This document shows positions 9,490 to 19,605 of a DNA stretch of 64,000 bases, piece after piece. The DNA comes from an uncultured Clostridia bacterium (GTDB lineage Bacteria > Bacillota > Clostridia > Christensenellales > Borkfalkiaceae), in contig CANQOB010000004.1 in assembly GCA_947625385.1 (NCBI GenBank), positions 1-64,000 on the forward strand, read 5' to 3'. The notes beneath the pieces were generated by a model. That model worked only from the letters and a program-made list of their open reading frames with translations, was not told where the DNA came from and did no database searches. Position 1 is the first letter of the stretch. The number at the start of each line of letters is the position of its first letter. Made by a program: the position numbers and the translations under genes.

Positions 9490-11178
9490 TCAGATCCAAA
9501 GAATATTCGAGATGAGCACTTCGTCCGCGCTCTCAAAGACAACGGAGACGACGCCGCCGAACGTGTCGAGCGAGTTCCCCTTTTCGGTCTTTAAGTCCGA
9601 AGGGTCGATAAGAACGCTCTTCCATTTGCCTCCGCCCGCGACTTTGACCGAGGCGGCATAGCCCGTCTCTTCATCCTCGTCTTTGAAAAAGATGACTTTG
9701 AGCAGGGCGTCGCACTTGGAATAGGCGTCGAAGCGGAAGGTCACGCCTTCGGGCGGGCGGAAGCGCGGTTCCCCCACGCGGTACGAGATGATGCCCGTCG
9801 AGACGTCGATTCCCTTGATTCCGCCGAATCCGGGCAAGATCTGCTCCTCTTCGTTGATGTTTTCGATAAAGCAGTCCGCGATCGCGCGCGCCCTCTTCCG
9901 GTAATAGGAGAAGCCGTTTCTCCCGTCCTCTCCCGAGAAGATGATGCGGCTGCGGCTGCAACTGTTGGCATATACTTTCTTTCCCGCGTCGATCTCGAGA
10001 ATCTTCGAGGTGACGGAGAATCCGTTGGAATAATTCACAAAGGCATAGACGAGCGCCTTCTTGCTCTCCTCGCACAGAGGGAGCGGCACGGTCCCGACGT
10101 TGCCGGTAAGGTCCTGCTGTCTGCCGAGCAGGCGCGTCCAGTCCCGCGTCTTGAACGCGGTGATGTTCTCGGTGTAGAAGATACCGAATTCCTTGATCTC
10201 GCCCTCGGGGTCGAAGGCGCTCTTCACGATCAATCCCCTCTCTTTGTCCTCCTCGAAGGAGACGGTGATCGGCTTGCTCACAAATACGGTGTGTCCTTTG
10301 AGATTTTTATCGAGGAAGAGGTCGATATCCGTGACGGTATGTCTGCCGAGCAGCCCGTTCCCGTGCGCCGAGAAGAGGAGCGCTTTCTCCACGTTCGGAT
10401 TGAGCTGCGAAAACGTATCGAACACGCGGTCATAGTTGTACAGCTTGTCGTTGACTGCGGAAAGGAGGAGCACGGGACACTTCACGGAGGAGGCATAGCT
10501 CTGGGAATCCAGACCCGCAATGAAGCGGTGGCGCTCTTCGTCGAAGATGCGCTTCTCCCCCGCGATCCCGAATTTATCGATGCCCTGATAGGCGAGCCAA
10601 CCCGCCGCGCACACCGAAATGAAGCAGGAAAGATCGGAAAAAGGCGCGATCTTGAAGAGGACCTCGCCGCCCGCCCTCAGCCCGATCGCCCCGACGGCGG
10701 TGACGTTCTCGCGCGAAGCAAGATAGCGGACGGCATAGCGCGCGACGGCAGCCCACTCGTACCAGCTCGTCTCCTTGGCGGAGTCGTCGCAATGCGTCAT
10801 CCGTCTGCCCGCGCGGACGAAGTTCGCATAGTCGACGTTCTTGGGGTAAACGGTATAAAGCCCCTCTTCCTTCTCTCCGCAGTAATCCACGGCGAGCACG
10901 CCGTACCCCTCGCGGACAAAGTGCATGACGAACGCCTCGTCGAAGGGCAGCCCGGCGCCGAAAAGGACGACGACGGCGGGAAAACTCTCTTCCCCCGCGG
11001 GAAACGTATAGCGCGCATAGATGCGCACGCGCCCCGCGCCCGTCTCTCTGCCCGAAAAGCGGACGTCCCTTACAAAATGGTCCTCCTCCCGCGCCTCGGA
11101 AAGCACTTCTTCGTCGAGAGGAAGGCTCTCGTCGAAATCTTTCCAAAGCGTCACGGGGGTCAAAATTCTGTTCGGCAA
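9490..11178 (-). CDS. alpha/beta hydrolase (dienelactone hydrolase/acyl-thioesterase-like) with C-terminal beta-rich domain
   Basis: 562 aa; GAIGLRAGGEV nucleophile-elbow-like region, CPVLLLSAVNDKLY; no signal peptide. Confidence 0.6.
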   Translation of the reverse strand: MPNRILTPVTLWKDFDESLPLDEEVLSEAREEDHFVRDVRFSGRETGAGRVRIYARYTFPAGEESFPAVVVLFGAGLPFDEAFVMHFVREGYGVLAVDYCGEKEEGLYTVYPKNVDYANFVRAGRRMTHCDDSAKETSWYEWAAVARYAVRYLASRENVTAVGAIGLRAGGEVLFKIAPFSDLSCFISVCAAGWLAYQGIDKFGIAGEKRIFDEERHRFIAGLDSQSYASSVKCPVLLLSAVNDKLYNYDRVFDTFSQLNPNVEKALLFSAHGNGLLGRHTVTDIDLFLDKNLKGHTVFVSKPITVSFEEDKERGLIVKSAFDPEGEIKEFGIFYTENITAFKTRDWTRLLGRQQDLTGNVGTVPLPLCEESKKALVYAFVNYSNGFSVTSKILEIDAGKKVYANSCSRSRIIFSGEDGRNGFSYYRKRARAIADCFIENINEEEQILPGFGGIKGIDVSTGIISYRVGEPRFRPPEGVTFRFDAYSKCDALLKVIFFKDEDEETGYAASVKVAGGGKWKSVLIDPSDLKTEKGNSLDTFGGVVSVVFESADEVLISNILWI

Positions 11179-11190
11179 AAAAGTACCTCG

Positions 11191-13770
11191 CTATGAAAGT
11201 ATTTGCGAACCGCGCCGTTCCGTCGCCTTGACGACGGTGAGTTTCCGGTCGATTCTGTATTTCAACTCCTCCACATGGGAGATGATTCCGATGGTAAAAT
11301 TTTCCTCGCGCAGTTTTTCGAGGCTGTCGGTCACGAGGTCGACAAGTTTGCTGTCCAACGTTCCGAATCCCTCATCAAGGAAGAAAAATTCGATGGGACG
11401 GAGCGATTTGCGGCTGATCTCCGTGCCGAGAGCGAGCGCAAGAGAGAGCGAGACCAGAAAGGTCTCCCCGCCCGAGAGGGTGACGATCGCACGGAGCTCT
11501 CCCCCGTTGAAATTATCACCGACGAAGAACCCGCCCTCGTAGCGCAGAAAGTACCGTCCCCCGGTCAGGGAAAGCAGCCGCGCGCTCGCATTGACGGCGA
11601 CGGTCGCAAGGTACTCTTCGGCGAGAAACTCCACGAATTTATTGCCTTCGAGCAGCTTTTTCAGCCGCTCCAAGAGTTCGCTCTTTTGCTTTGCTTGTGC
11701 GTGCTGCTCTTCGAGCTCTCTCTTTTGCGTCAAAAGATTTTTGAGCCGCGTCCTCTCCTGTCCGAGCACGGCAAGGCTCTTTTCCGCCTCTCGCTCCTCC
11801 GATTCGCAGCGTTTGCGGGTCTCCTCCGCCGCGCGCAGCGCTTCCTCCGTCGCGCGGGCGCAGTCGATGGCGGCAAGTTCGTCCCGACGGGAGATCGCCG
11901 CGGCAAGGTCCGCTTTGAAGGCATCGAGTTTTCTCTTCGCCTCCTCCGCGCTGCCGTACCGCCCGGCAAGGGCGCGCGCCTCCTCGGCGCTTGCAAAACC
12001 GCCCGCATCCAGCGCGGCGCGGTAGCGTGCCCGTCCCGCTTCGAGAGCGTCGGCGGCGGCTCTTTTCTTCTCCGCACAGGCGGCCTCTTGCCGCCGCAGT
12101 GCATTATATTCTTCCAGCGCCGCTCTGCGCCGTTCGCTCATGTCGCGCTTCTCTTTTCGCTTCGCTTCGAGGAGCTTCTCCGTTTCCCCGAGGTCGGGCA
12201 AGCGGGACAGTTTATCCACGCACTCCGCGCGTTCTTCCCGCAGCTGTGCGCTCTCCGACGCATATTGCGACAGGCGGGCGCAGAACTCTTCATGGCCGCC
12301 CTTCCGCTTTTCGAGCGCTCCGAGCGCTCTGTCCAACGCCTCCCGCGCGGACTTTGCCGCCTCGAATCTTTCGCGAAGGACGCCGAAATCGGCTTCCCCG
12401 CCCGAGGCGAGCGCGCTGTATTTGCGGATGAGCGGCTCGATCTCCCCCTCCGCTTCGGGATAATGCGCGCAAAGGGCGCGGAGTTCGGATGCAAAGACGG
12501 CGTACTCCTTGCGGAAGAGGGCATCCTTGCCCGCCTCGTCGAGATATGCGGCAAAATCCGCGGCGCCGAGAGAGAGTTTTTTGCTCTCCAAGGAGGCGCG
12601 CTCGGCTTCATAGTCGAAATTCTCATAAGCGAGCCGACCCTCCCGCGTGCTTTTTCCGATCTCCGAAAGGCGGCGGTCGATCGCCGCAACGTGCGCCGAA
12701 AGCTGTGCCGCGCTCTGTGCCGCCGCGCGCTGTTCCATCAGCGTCTCGATGGCGGCGTCCGTTTCCTCTTCATTCCATCCCGCAAGGGAATCGTATGTAC
12801 GCTCCGCGCGTTCCAGCGCCTGTGTCACGGCGGCGTAGTCGCGTTCCGCCTGTTCCGACGCGGCGCGGAGAGCTCTGCCCTCCTCGTATCGGCGCCCCGC
12901 TTCGGCGGCAGCCGCCAGACGGGACAGCTCCCGTTCCAACGTTTCGAACGCGCCTTTTTGCGCTTCGAGCGTCTGCAAACGCGCGGCGATCTTTTCGCTC
13001 TCACGGCGTTTTTCGGCGAGAGAGCGCAGAGTCTCCTCCTCCGTGCGCGCAGAGGTCAGCGCGGCTTTGAGCTCCGCCGAGCGACCCGAAAGGCTTGTAT
13101 AATCCTCTTCCGCCTTACGGAAGCTCTCCTCGGTCACGTCTGCGTAGGCAAGCAGGCGGGACGCGAACCCGACCGTGACGAGATTTGCGCTTTCATATCT
13201 CTTTTTCACCCGGTCGTAGAGCTTTTCTCCGTACGCTTCGAGATCGAAGAGGCGGGAGATGAGTTTGAGCCGCTCCGGGCGTGCGCATTTGATGAATTGG
13301 GCGAATTCCCCCTGCGGGAGCGCGATACACTTTTCGAAATCGTCCTGCGTCATGCCGATGACGCGCTGCATGTATGCGCAGCATTTGTCTGCGCCGTCGC
13401 AGACCGCAATGAGCTTGCCGTCGATGCGCTCGTACACTTTTGCGTTATGCGAAAGCACGCTTTTCCCCCGTTTGAGAGTATGTTCGACGCGATATGTCCT
13501 GCGCTTGCCCTCGAAAAAGACAGAGAACTCAAAGAGCGTATAGGCGCTGTTGCATTTGTCGTTGACGATGGCGGCGAGAGAGCGCCCCGCTCGCGACCGC
13601 TCCGTGCTCCCATAGAGGGAAAACACGATACAATCCAAAATCGTGCTCTTGCCCGAACCGGTGTCCCCGAAGATTCCGAAGATTCCGTATTCCGAAAGCT
13701 TTTCGAAGTCGATCTTCGCGGGCTCCGAAAAGGAATTGATGCCGCAGAATTCGAGATAGACGGGTCTCAT
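11191..13770 (-). CDS. sbcC: exonuclease SbcC (SMC-like ATPase)
   Basis: 859 aa; IFGDTGSGKSTILDCI, coiled coils, LSGGETFLVSLSLALAL, FFLDEGFGTLD. Confidence 0.93.
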   Translation of the reverse strand: MRPVYLEFCGINSFSEPAKIDFEKLSEYGIFGIFGDTGSGKSTILDCIVFSLYGSTERSRAGRSLAAIVNDKCNSAYTLFEFSVFFEGKRRTYRVEHTLKRGKSVLSHNAKVYERIDGKLIAVCDGADKCCAYMQRVIGMTQDDFEKCIALPQGEFAQFIKCARPERLKLISRLFDLEAYGEKLYDRVKKRYESANLVTVGFASRLLAYADVTEESFRKAEEDYTSLSGRSAELKAALTSARTEEETLRSLAEKRRESEKIAARLQTLEAQKGAFETLERELSRLAAAAEAGRRYEEGRALRAASEQAERDYAAVTQALERAERTYDSLAGWNEEETDAAIETLMEQRAAAQSAAQLSAHVAAIDRRLSEIGKSTREGRLAYENFDYEAERASLESKKLSLGAADFAAYLDEAGKDALFRKEYAVFASELRALCAHYPEAEGEIEPLIRKYSALASGGEADFGVLRERFEAAKSAREALDRALGALEKRKGGHEEFCARLSQYASESAQLREERAECVDKLSRLPDLGETEKLLEAKRKEKRDMSERRRAALEEYNALRRQEAACAEKKRAAADALEAGRARYRAALDAGGFASAEEARALAGRYGSAEEAKRKLDAFKADLAAAISRRDELAAIDCARATEEALRAAEETRKRCESEEREAEKSLAVLGQERTRLKNLLTQKRELEEQHAQAKQKSELLERLKKLLEGNKFVEFLAEEYLATVAVNASARLLSLTGGRYFLRYEGGFFVGDNFNGGELRAIVTLSGGETFLVSLSLALALGTEISRKSLRPIEFFFLDEGFGTLDSKLVDLVTDSLEKLREENFTIGIISHVEELKYRIDRKLTVVKATERRGSQILS

Positions 13771-14915
13771 TCCGTTTCCTCCAACAGCGACAGAAATTCT
13801 TCTTTGAGCTCCGCCGCAGGCTCCGTGCCGTATTGGGCGCGGTAAAACGCGTCGAAGAGCTCGGGCGGCTCCAACCGCGAACGGGAGACCGTCTCCACGC
13901 GTTCGCCGCCCTCCACATGCGTGAGCAGAGAGACGAGTCCCTCATTCGCCGCACGGAGCGCCTGCGTCTCCGCAGAGGTCAGCGGCGCTGTCAGATGCAA
14001 AGTGAGCTCGATGAAGCAGCCGGGGTTGTGAAGGAGCGCTTCCCTGCCCGCCTCCGCGCCGTTCGCTTCCAGTCTGACCAATTTTTTCCCCGAACGAAGA
14101 GGAATCTTCTCCGAAACTTCGATCTCACAGCCCTTCGTTTCGAGAAGAAGCACATATTTTTCCGTGTTTGCTTCATCGAAAGAATATTGCAGAATGGAGC
14201 CGCTGTACCGTCCGTTGGGACCCGCAGACTGTTCCCTGTGCAGGTGCCCGAGAGCGTTATAGCCGAATGCGGGCAGATTGCCGACGGGAACGGCGCGCGC
14301 CCCGCCGAGAGAGATATCCCGCTCGCTCTCGGACGCCTTCCCTCCCGCAACGAAGAGATGGGAGAGCAAGATATGCGGCATGCTCTTGTCGTAAGCCGCA
14401 TCCCCCGCTTGAATCCAGCGGAGAGTCTTGTCCGCATAGCTCTCCTCCGTCTTTTCCTCTTTGAGGCGCGCCTCCGTGGGATAGGGCAACGCATTGATGT
14501 ATACGCGTTCCCCCCTATCGTTTTGGATGACGATATGGCGCTCGTCCGCTTCCGCAGCGCACACTTTGCGCCCGGAGCCCGCCGAGGGGGCGACTCCTCC
14601 GCCGAACAGATACACGCCCTCCTTTCCCGCGAGCGGGGAGGATGCCGCAAGCCGCACGCCGTCGTCATGGTTTCCGCTCACGACGACGACCGCCCTGCCC
14701 TCGGCAAGTTTTTTGACGGCACGGAAAAAGAGTTCCTCCGCCTCCGCGGGCGGGAGAAAGGTATCGAACACATCCCCCGCGACAAGGACGAGGTCCACCC
14801 CGCGCCCGTCGCAGATCGCCGCGATCTCGTCGAGGACTTCCGCCTGCTCCGAAAGACGCTCACGGTCCATGAGGCGCTTTCCGAGATGCCAGTCCGACGT
14901 GTGAAGAATCTTCAT
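13767..14915 (-). CDS. sbcD: exonuclease SbcD
   Basis: MKILHTSDWHLGKRL, VAGDVFDTFLP, VVVSGNHDDGVRL; overlaps sbcC start. Confidence 0.93.
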   Translation of the reverse strand: MKILHTSDWHLGKRLMDRERLSEQAEVLDEIAAICDGRGVDLVLVAGDVFDTFLPPAEAEELFFRAVKKLAEGRAVVVVSGNHDDGVRLAASSPLAGKEGVYLFGGGVAPSAGSGRKVCAAEADERHIVIQNDRGERVYINALPYPTEARLKEEKTEESYADKTLRWIQAGDAAYDKSMPHILLSHLFVAGGKASESERDISLGGARAVPVGNLPAFGYNALGHLHREQSAGPNGRYSGSILQYSFDEANTEKYVLLLETKGCEIEVSEKIPLRSGKKLVRLEANGAEAGREALLHNPGCFIELTLHLTAPLTSAETQALRAANEGLVSLLTHVEGGERVETVSRSRLEPPELFDAFYRAQYGTEPAAELKEEFLSLLEETE

Positions 14916-15065
14916 GACGTTCCCGATGAGAAAAATTCCCTCCCGCAAGAAAAAGGCGTTGCAATTTCTCACAGGCTATGATATACTATTATACAGCGCC
15001 TTGCGGAAAAAAGCAAGCGTTGAAGGGATTTTCGGGAAAAATCCCGCGCCGTTTCGGAGGAAAAT

Positions 15066-16787
15066 ATGTCCTTTTGCTCCTTCTCCAAAGATTTTACGGA
15101 GAACGCGTTTACGAGCGTGGAAAACCAGTTCATCACAAAATATCTGCCCGAAGCGGACGGGGACGCCGTGCGCGTCTATCTCTACGGGCTGTATCTCTGC
15201 GCGACGGCACAGGAATTCGACGCGGAAAACACCGCGCGCCTGCTCCGTCTCACGCCCGAAAAACTCGGCAATATTTTCGGATTTTGGGAAGAATGCGGGC
15301 TCGTCAACATCCTCTCCCGCGCCCCTTTGCTGGTCGAATACCTGCCCGTGAGCTCCGCGATCGGAAAGCCGAAACCCATCCGTCCCGAAAAATATGCGGA
15401 ATTCAACCGGGAGCTCTTCGGGATTCTGCAACGCGAAGAGAAATTCCTGAAACCGTACGAACAGCTCAAAATTCTCGAATTTCTCGAAAATAATCCCATG
15501 CAGCCGCAGGCATTCCTGCTCGTCGTGGAATACTGCGCCAAAAAGGACGGCAAAAAACTCACGTTCGCGCACATCCTGCATGCCGCGGAAAAACTTGTCC
15601 GGGAGCACAAGTATACCTATGAACAAGTGGAGGCGGAATACGCGGATTTCAATGCAAACACCCAAATTCTTTCCGAACTCTTTGCAAAACTCGGGATATT
15701 CCGCAAGATTCGCGAGGAGGACGGCGTTTATCTCTCGAAATGGCAAGGTCTGGGACTGAATAAGGAGACGATCTTCGTGGCGGCGGACAGTCTGCCGCGC
15801 GGCTCGCTGCCCGCGCTCGACGCCCTCCTTTCGGAACTCGCCGAAAAGGGCATAAAGGACAGCGAACAGGCAAAAGAATACATATCGCGCCGCGGGGAAC
15901 TTCTGCAAACCGTCTACCGCGTCGCAAAATGCCTGAACGTCAAAGTCGAACAGCCCCGCCACTTCCTCGAAACCTATATGGAGCGGTGGTCGGAGCACGG
16001 CTACGACGGCGAAAGTCTCCCGCTCGTCGCTGCGCTGTGCGCCCGCTTCGGGTACGGCTTCGCCGAAATGGACAACCTTCTGTCCGATCTGTATGCGGCG
16101 GGAATCGTGGACGTCGAAAGCGTCAAGGAGTACTGCGCAAAGCAGAACAACGGGCTGAAACTCATACAATCTATTGAAAAAATTTGCGGAGTCGTCAAAA
16201 AATCGCAATCCGCGCTCGAAATGGTCGCGACCTGGAAGAGCTGGAACTTTACGGACGCGATGATTCTCGAAGCCGCCAAGCGCAGCGCGAACGCCTCCGC
16301 CCCCATCGCCTACATCAACAAGCTTCTGTCCGAATGGAAACGGCTCGGCGTATTCTCCCCGTCCGAGATCCCGGAGCGGGAAACTTCTTCCGCGCCGCGC
16401 GGCACAATGTTCAAAACCGAAGCCGCCATCGCAGCGGATGCGCGCGGCGAACGGGAGCATTACTACGCCGTCCTGCGGCAGAGAGCGCAGCGCCTTGTGG
16501 AGGAAGCCGAACGGCGCGCCCGCTCCGACCCCGAATTTTCCGAGGCGGAAAAGGCGCTCAAAAAGGGCGAGATCGAACTCGCACGGGCGGAAGTGTTCCG
16601 CCCCGAATCTCTTCCCTCCATCCGTGCGCATCTCGAACAGATGCGTGCAAAGCGCGCCGCTGCGCTCGCGCGCCTCGGGATGACCGAGGAGAGCTTTGTT
16701 CCCGCCTATACTTGCCCGAAGTGCTCGGATACCGGATTCTTGCCGGACGGTCGCGCCTGCGATTGCTATCAAAAGCGAACCGAATAA
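15066..16787 (+). CDS. DnaD-domain replication protein fused to a DnaC/DnaI-type N-terminal zinc-binding region, no AAA+ domain
   Basis: 573 aa; winged-helix/DnaD-like repeats then coiled region ending ...YTCPKCSDTGFLPDGRACDCYQKRTE*. Confidence 0.75.
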   Translation: MSFCSFSKDFTENAFTSVENQFITKYLPEADGDAVRVYLYGLYLCATAQEFDAENTARLLRLTPEKLGNIFGFWEECGLVNILSRAPLLVEYLPVSSAIGKPKPIRPEKYAEFNRELFGILQREEKFLKPYEQLKILEFLENNPMQPQAFLLVVEYCAKKDGKKLTFAHILHAAEKLVREHKYTYEQVEAEYADFNANTQILSELFAKLGIFRKIREEDGVYLSKWQGLGLNKETIFVAADSLPRGSLPALDALLSELAEKGIKDSEQAKEYISRRGELLQTVYRVAKCLNVKVEQPRHFLETYMERWSEHGYDGESLPLVAALCARFGYGFAEMDNLLSDLYAAGIVDVESVKEYCAKQNNGLKLIQSIEKICGVVKKSQSALEMVATWKSWNFTDAMILEAAKRSANASAPIAYINKLLSEWKRLGVFSPSEIPERETSSAPRGTMFKTEAAIAADARGEREHYYAVLRQRAQRLVEEAERRARSDPEFSEAEKALKKGEIELARAEVFRPESLPSIRAHLEQMRAKRAAALARLGMTEESFVPAYTCPKCSDTGFLPDGRACDCYQKRTE

Positions 16788-16843
16788 GGCTTTTTGGGAA
16801 GGAAATCAAGTATTATGCGTCGCATAGTACTTCGCAAACACGA

Positions 16844-16871
16844 AAAAAACGGCACATTCGCGCCGTTTTTT
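16844..16871. terminator. bidirectional rho-independent terminator between convergent genes
   Basis: Perfect inverted repeat AAAAAACGGC / GCCGTTTTTT. Confidence 0.85.
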
Positions 16872-16876
16872 CATAT

Positions 16877-17200
16877 CTATTCATATTCTCCGTAGTCGCG
16901 CCGATCGCCATAGCCGGGCTCGGGCGGCGCATCCTCCCACTTGGCGCGCCGCTTTTCATTGGGCTTGGGCGCTGCCTTGATCTCGACCAGAATGACGTCG
17001 ATTCCGATTTTTTTGATGCACTTCATATCGATAAAGAGGTCGGCTTTCCCCCACCGGAAGCCCCTTCCGCCGGGGACGACGATTCCCTGCACCTTGCATT
17101 CCGGCCAGGTGAACACCACATCGCAAACCTTGCCGAGACGCTTTCCGTCGATCAGGTTTACCGCTTCCTTCCGTTTAAGTTCGCCATAACTCGTTTCCAC
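16877..17200 (-). CDS. ylmC: YlmC/YmxH family PRC-barrel sporulation protein
   Basis: METSYGELKRKEAVNLIDGKRLGKVCDVVF...; next to sigG. Confidence 0.85.
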   Translation of the reverse strand: METSYGELKRKEAVNLIDGKRLGKVCDVVFTWPECKVQGIVVPGGRGFRWGKADLFIDMKCIKKIGIDVILVEIKAAPKPNEKRRAKWEDAPPEPGYGDRRDYGEYE

Positions 17201-17239
17201 ACCCTATCGTATGCGCAAGACGGGCGGGATGTGAATCTT

Positions 17240-18010
17240 TTATGAAATTTCTTTCCGGATGGTCCCGAGCGCGTTTTTTTCGAGGCGGGAGACCTGCGCC
17301 TGCGAAATTCCCACCTCGGCGGAGATCTCCGTCTGCGTCTTGCCCTCGAAGTAGCGCAGCATGAGAATCTTTTGCTCCCGCTCCGTGAGCCGTGCGATCG
17401 CCTCGCGCAGGGCGACGTGCTCCGTCCATATCTCATCGCTTTGGGATTCGTCGTAGAGCTGGTCGACGAGCTGCAAGGTGTCCCCCGTCTTATTGTAGAC
17501 GGGTTCGTAGAGCGAGACGGGGTCGGAGATCGCGTCGAGCGCATAGACGACTTCCCGCTCCTTGACCTGCATTTCCTCTGCGATCTTTTCGATCGTCGCC
17601 TCTTCGTCCCGTTCCTCGATCTTTTCACGGACTTTGAGGATGCGATAGGCGGTGTCGCGGATGGAGCGCGAGACCCTGAGCGAATTCCCGTCGCGAAGGT
17701 AGCGTTTGATCTCTCCCAAGATCATGGGGACCGCGTACGTCGAAAATTTGACGCGGTAAGAGAGATCGAAGTTCTCTATCGCCTTGATGAGCCCCACGCA
17801 CCCCGCCTGAAAGACGTCGTCGGCGCAGGCGCTCTTTGCCCAGAACCGCTTTACAAGCGAGAGCACGAGCCGCATATTCCCCACAATGAAGCGTTCGCGC
17901 GCCTGTTCGTCCCCCGCTTTGAGCTTTTCCATGAGCTCTTCGTTTTCTTTTGCCGTGAGTTTGGGAAGCCCCGCCGTATCCACGCCGCAGATAACAACTT
18001 TATTCAACAT
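17240..18010 (-). CDS. sigG: RNA polymerase sporulation sigma factor SigG
   Basis: MLNKVVICGVDTAGLPKLT N-terminus, sigma-70 regions 2-4; downstream of sigE. Confidence 0.95.
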   Translation of the reverse strand: MLNKVVICGVDTAGLPKLTAKENEELMEKLKAGDEQARERFIVGNMRLVLSLVKRFWAKSACADDVFQAGCVGLIKAIENFDLSYRVKFSTYAVPMILGEIKRYLRDGNSLRVSRSIRDTAYRILKVREKIEERDEEATIEKIAEEMQVKEREVVYALDAISDPVSLYEPVYNKTGDTLQLVDQLYDESQSDEIWTEHVALREAIARLTEREQKILMLRYFEGKTQTEISAEVGISQAQVSRLEKNALGTIRKEIS

Positions 18011-18019
18011 ACTTCACCT

Positions 18020-18048
18020 CCGCATAGAGCTTGCTCTATGTACTGCGG
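18020..18048 (-). promoter_or_regulatory. hairpin immediately 5' of the sigG ribosome-binding site
   Basis: CCGCagtaCATAGAGCaaGCTCTATGCGG followed directly by AGGTGAAGTATG. Confidence 0.6.
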
Positions 18049-18076
18049 AAAAGAAGTATCTGCATTCGCAAAAAAA

Positions 18077-18787
18077 TTATACGAGTTTGGAAATTTCCTT
18101 TTTCAGCCGTTCGATGATCTTCTTTTCGAGACGGGAAATATAGCTTTGGGAGATCCCGAGCACGTCCGCGACGTCCTTCTGCGTCATTTCCTCGCCGCCA
18201 CCCAGCCCGAAACGCATGTACATGATCTTGCGTTCGCGCTCCGGGAGCCTTCCGAGCGCATCGCGCAGCAGCTGCTTTTCCACCCCCGATTCCACGCCGC
18301 CGTAGACGGATTCGCAATCGGTGCCGAGAATATCGGAAAGCAGGAGCTCGTTTCCCTCGAAGTCGGAATTGATGGGCTCGTCGAAAGAAATTTCGCTTTT
18401 GAGCTTGACCGTTCGTCTCAGATACATGAGAATCTCGTTCTCGATACAGCGGGAGGCGTAGGTCGCAAGCTTGATGTTCTTATCCGTGCGGAAGGAATTG
18501 ATCGCCTTGATGAGCCCGATGGTGCCGATGGAGATGAGGTCGTCCGCGTCCACGCCCGTATTCTCGAATTTGCGGGAGATGTACACCACGAGACGGAGAT
18601 TGTGTTCGATGAGTTTTGCCTTGACGGTCGCCTCGTCCGTTCCGTCCTCGAGCTTTTTGAGCATTTCCGCCTCCTCTTCCGAGGACAGCGGCAGCGGAAG
18701 TGCCTCGCTCCCGCAGAGATAGTGTACGACATTCTCGCCGCCGCGCAGCGTTTTGAGCAGATCGAGAAGTTTGGAAAAGAGATTCAT
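18077..18787 (-). CDS. sigE: RNA polymerase sporulation sigma factor SigE (with pro-sequence)
   Basis: 236 aa; [19 protein letters not shown] processing region. Confidence 0.95.
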   Translation of the reverse strand: MNLFSKLLDLLKTLRGGENVVHYLCGSEALPLPLSSEEEAEMLKKLEDGTDEATVKAKLIEHNLRLVVYISRKFENTGVDADDLISIGTIGLIKAINSFRTDKNIKLATYASRCIENEILMYLRRTVKLKSEISFDEPINSDFEGNELLLSDILGTDCESVYGGVESGVEKQLLRDALGRLPERERKIMYMRFGLGGGEEMTQKDVADVLGISQSYISRLEKKIIERLKKEISKLV

Positions 18788-19585
18788 TTATGCCTCCATC
18801 AGTGCGGCGCTCAAAATGAGCGGATACGATTTGCCCACTTTGCCGACGGTCAGATATACGCCTTGGCGCTCGATGATCTCCGCTCCCGCCCGAATCGTGA
18901 GCTTCTCGCATTCGAACACGGGCGATTCGCAGCCGCCGTTCACGGTGGACAGACGGATTCTGCCCGCCTCCTTGGCTCCCCGCCCGAAGAGGGCGAGACA
19001 GGCAGCCGCGGAGATGACGCAGACGGGCTTCCCGCGGAACGTCAGAAGGTTCCCGCTGTCGGCAAAGCCCTGCCAGTTCACCTCCCGCCCCGCCGCCGTC
19101 AGCGTGCAGGAGAGCAGATTGCGCTGCACCTTGCGAAAGCGGAAAAAGGCTCTGATGGCACACTGTGCGGCGATGAGAAAGGCGCCGCCCGCGCCGAGGA
19201 TGAGCCCGATCGGCGCCTGTTCGACGAGATAGCCGTTCCCCTCCGCATACTCTGCGCCAGCGAAGGAATAGATCGCAGTCAGCGCGCCGCCGAGCGCAAA
19301 CGTCAGCGCAAAGAACGCTGCGGTCGCGATCAGGTGCCGTTTGAGACTCTTCGAATGCACGGCGGTGGCGCAGAGCAGAATGCCGCCGAGCGCCTTCACG
19401 AGATATGCCGCCCAGACCGGGAGCGTCAGCAAGGGAAAGACGACCGCCTCCGCCGCACCGAGCGCGGCGGCGAGAAGAAGCCGCCAAACCTTGATCTTTA
19501 CGCGGGCACAGCAAAGGGCGAGATACAAGAGCACCCCGTCGAGCAAAAAATTTTCCAGCAATGCGATTTCCAGCCAGACAGTCAT
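18788..19585 (-). CDS. spoIIGA: sigma-E processing peptidase SpoIIGA
   Basis: 265 aa; N-terminal TMs, aspartic-protease-like FADSGNLL; directly upstream of sigE. Confidence 0.92.
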   Translation of the reverse strand: MTVWLEIALLENFLLDGVLLYLALCCARVKIKVWRLLLAAALGAAEAVVFPLLTLPVWAAYLVKALGGILLCATAVHSKSLKRHLIATAAFFALTFALGGALTAIYSFAGAEYAEGNGYLVEQAPIGLILGAGGAFLIAAQCAIRAFFRFRKVQRNLLSCTLTAAGREVNWQGFADSGNLLTFRGKPVCVISAAACLALFGRGAKEAGRIRLSTVNGGCESPVFECEKLTIRAGAEIIERQGVYLTVGKVGKSYPLILSAALMEA

Positions 19586-19605
19586 ATTCTCCCTTTGTGC
19601 TCAGC

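Noticed and set aside
11203-13845. 880-aa plus-strand ORF
   Set aside because: Antisense to sbcC, no recognisable domain or RBS.
14976-16772. 598-aa minus-strand ORF
   Set aside because: Antisense to the DnaD-like gene; compositionally biased, no motifs.
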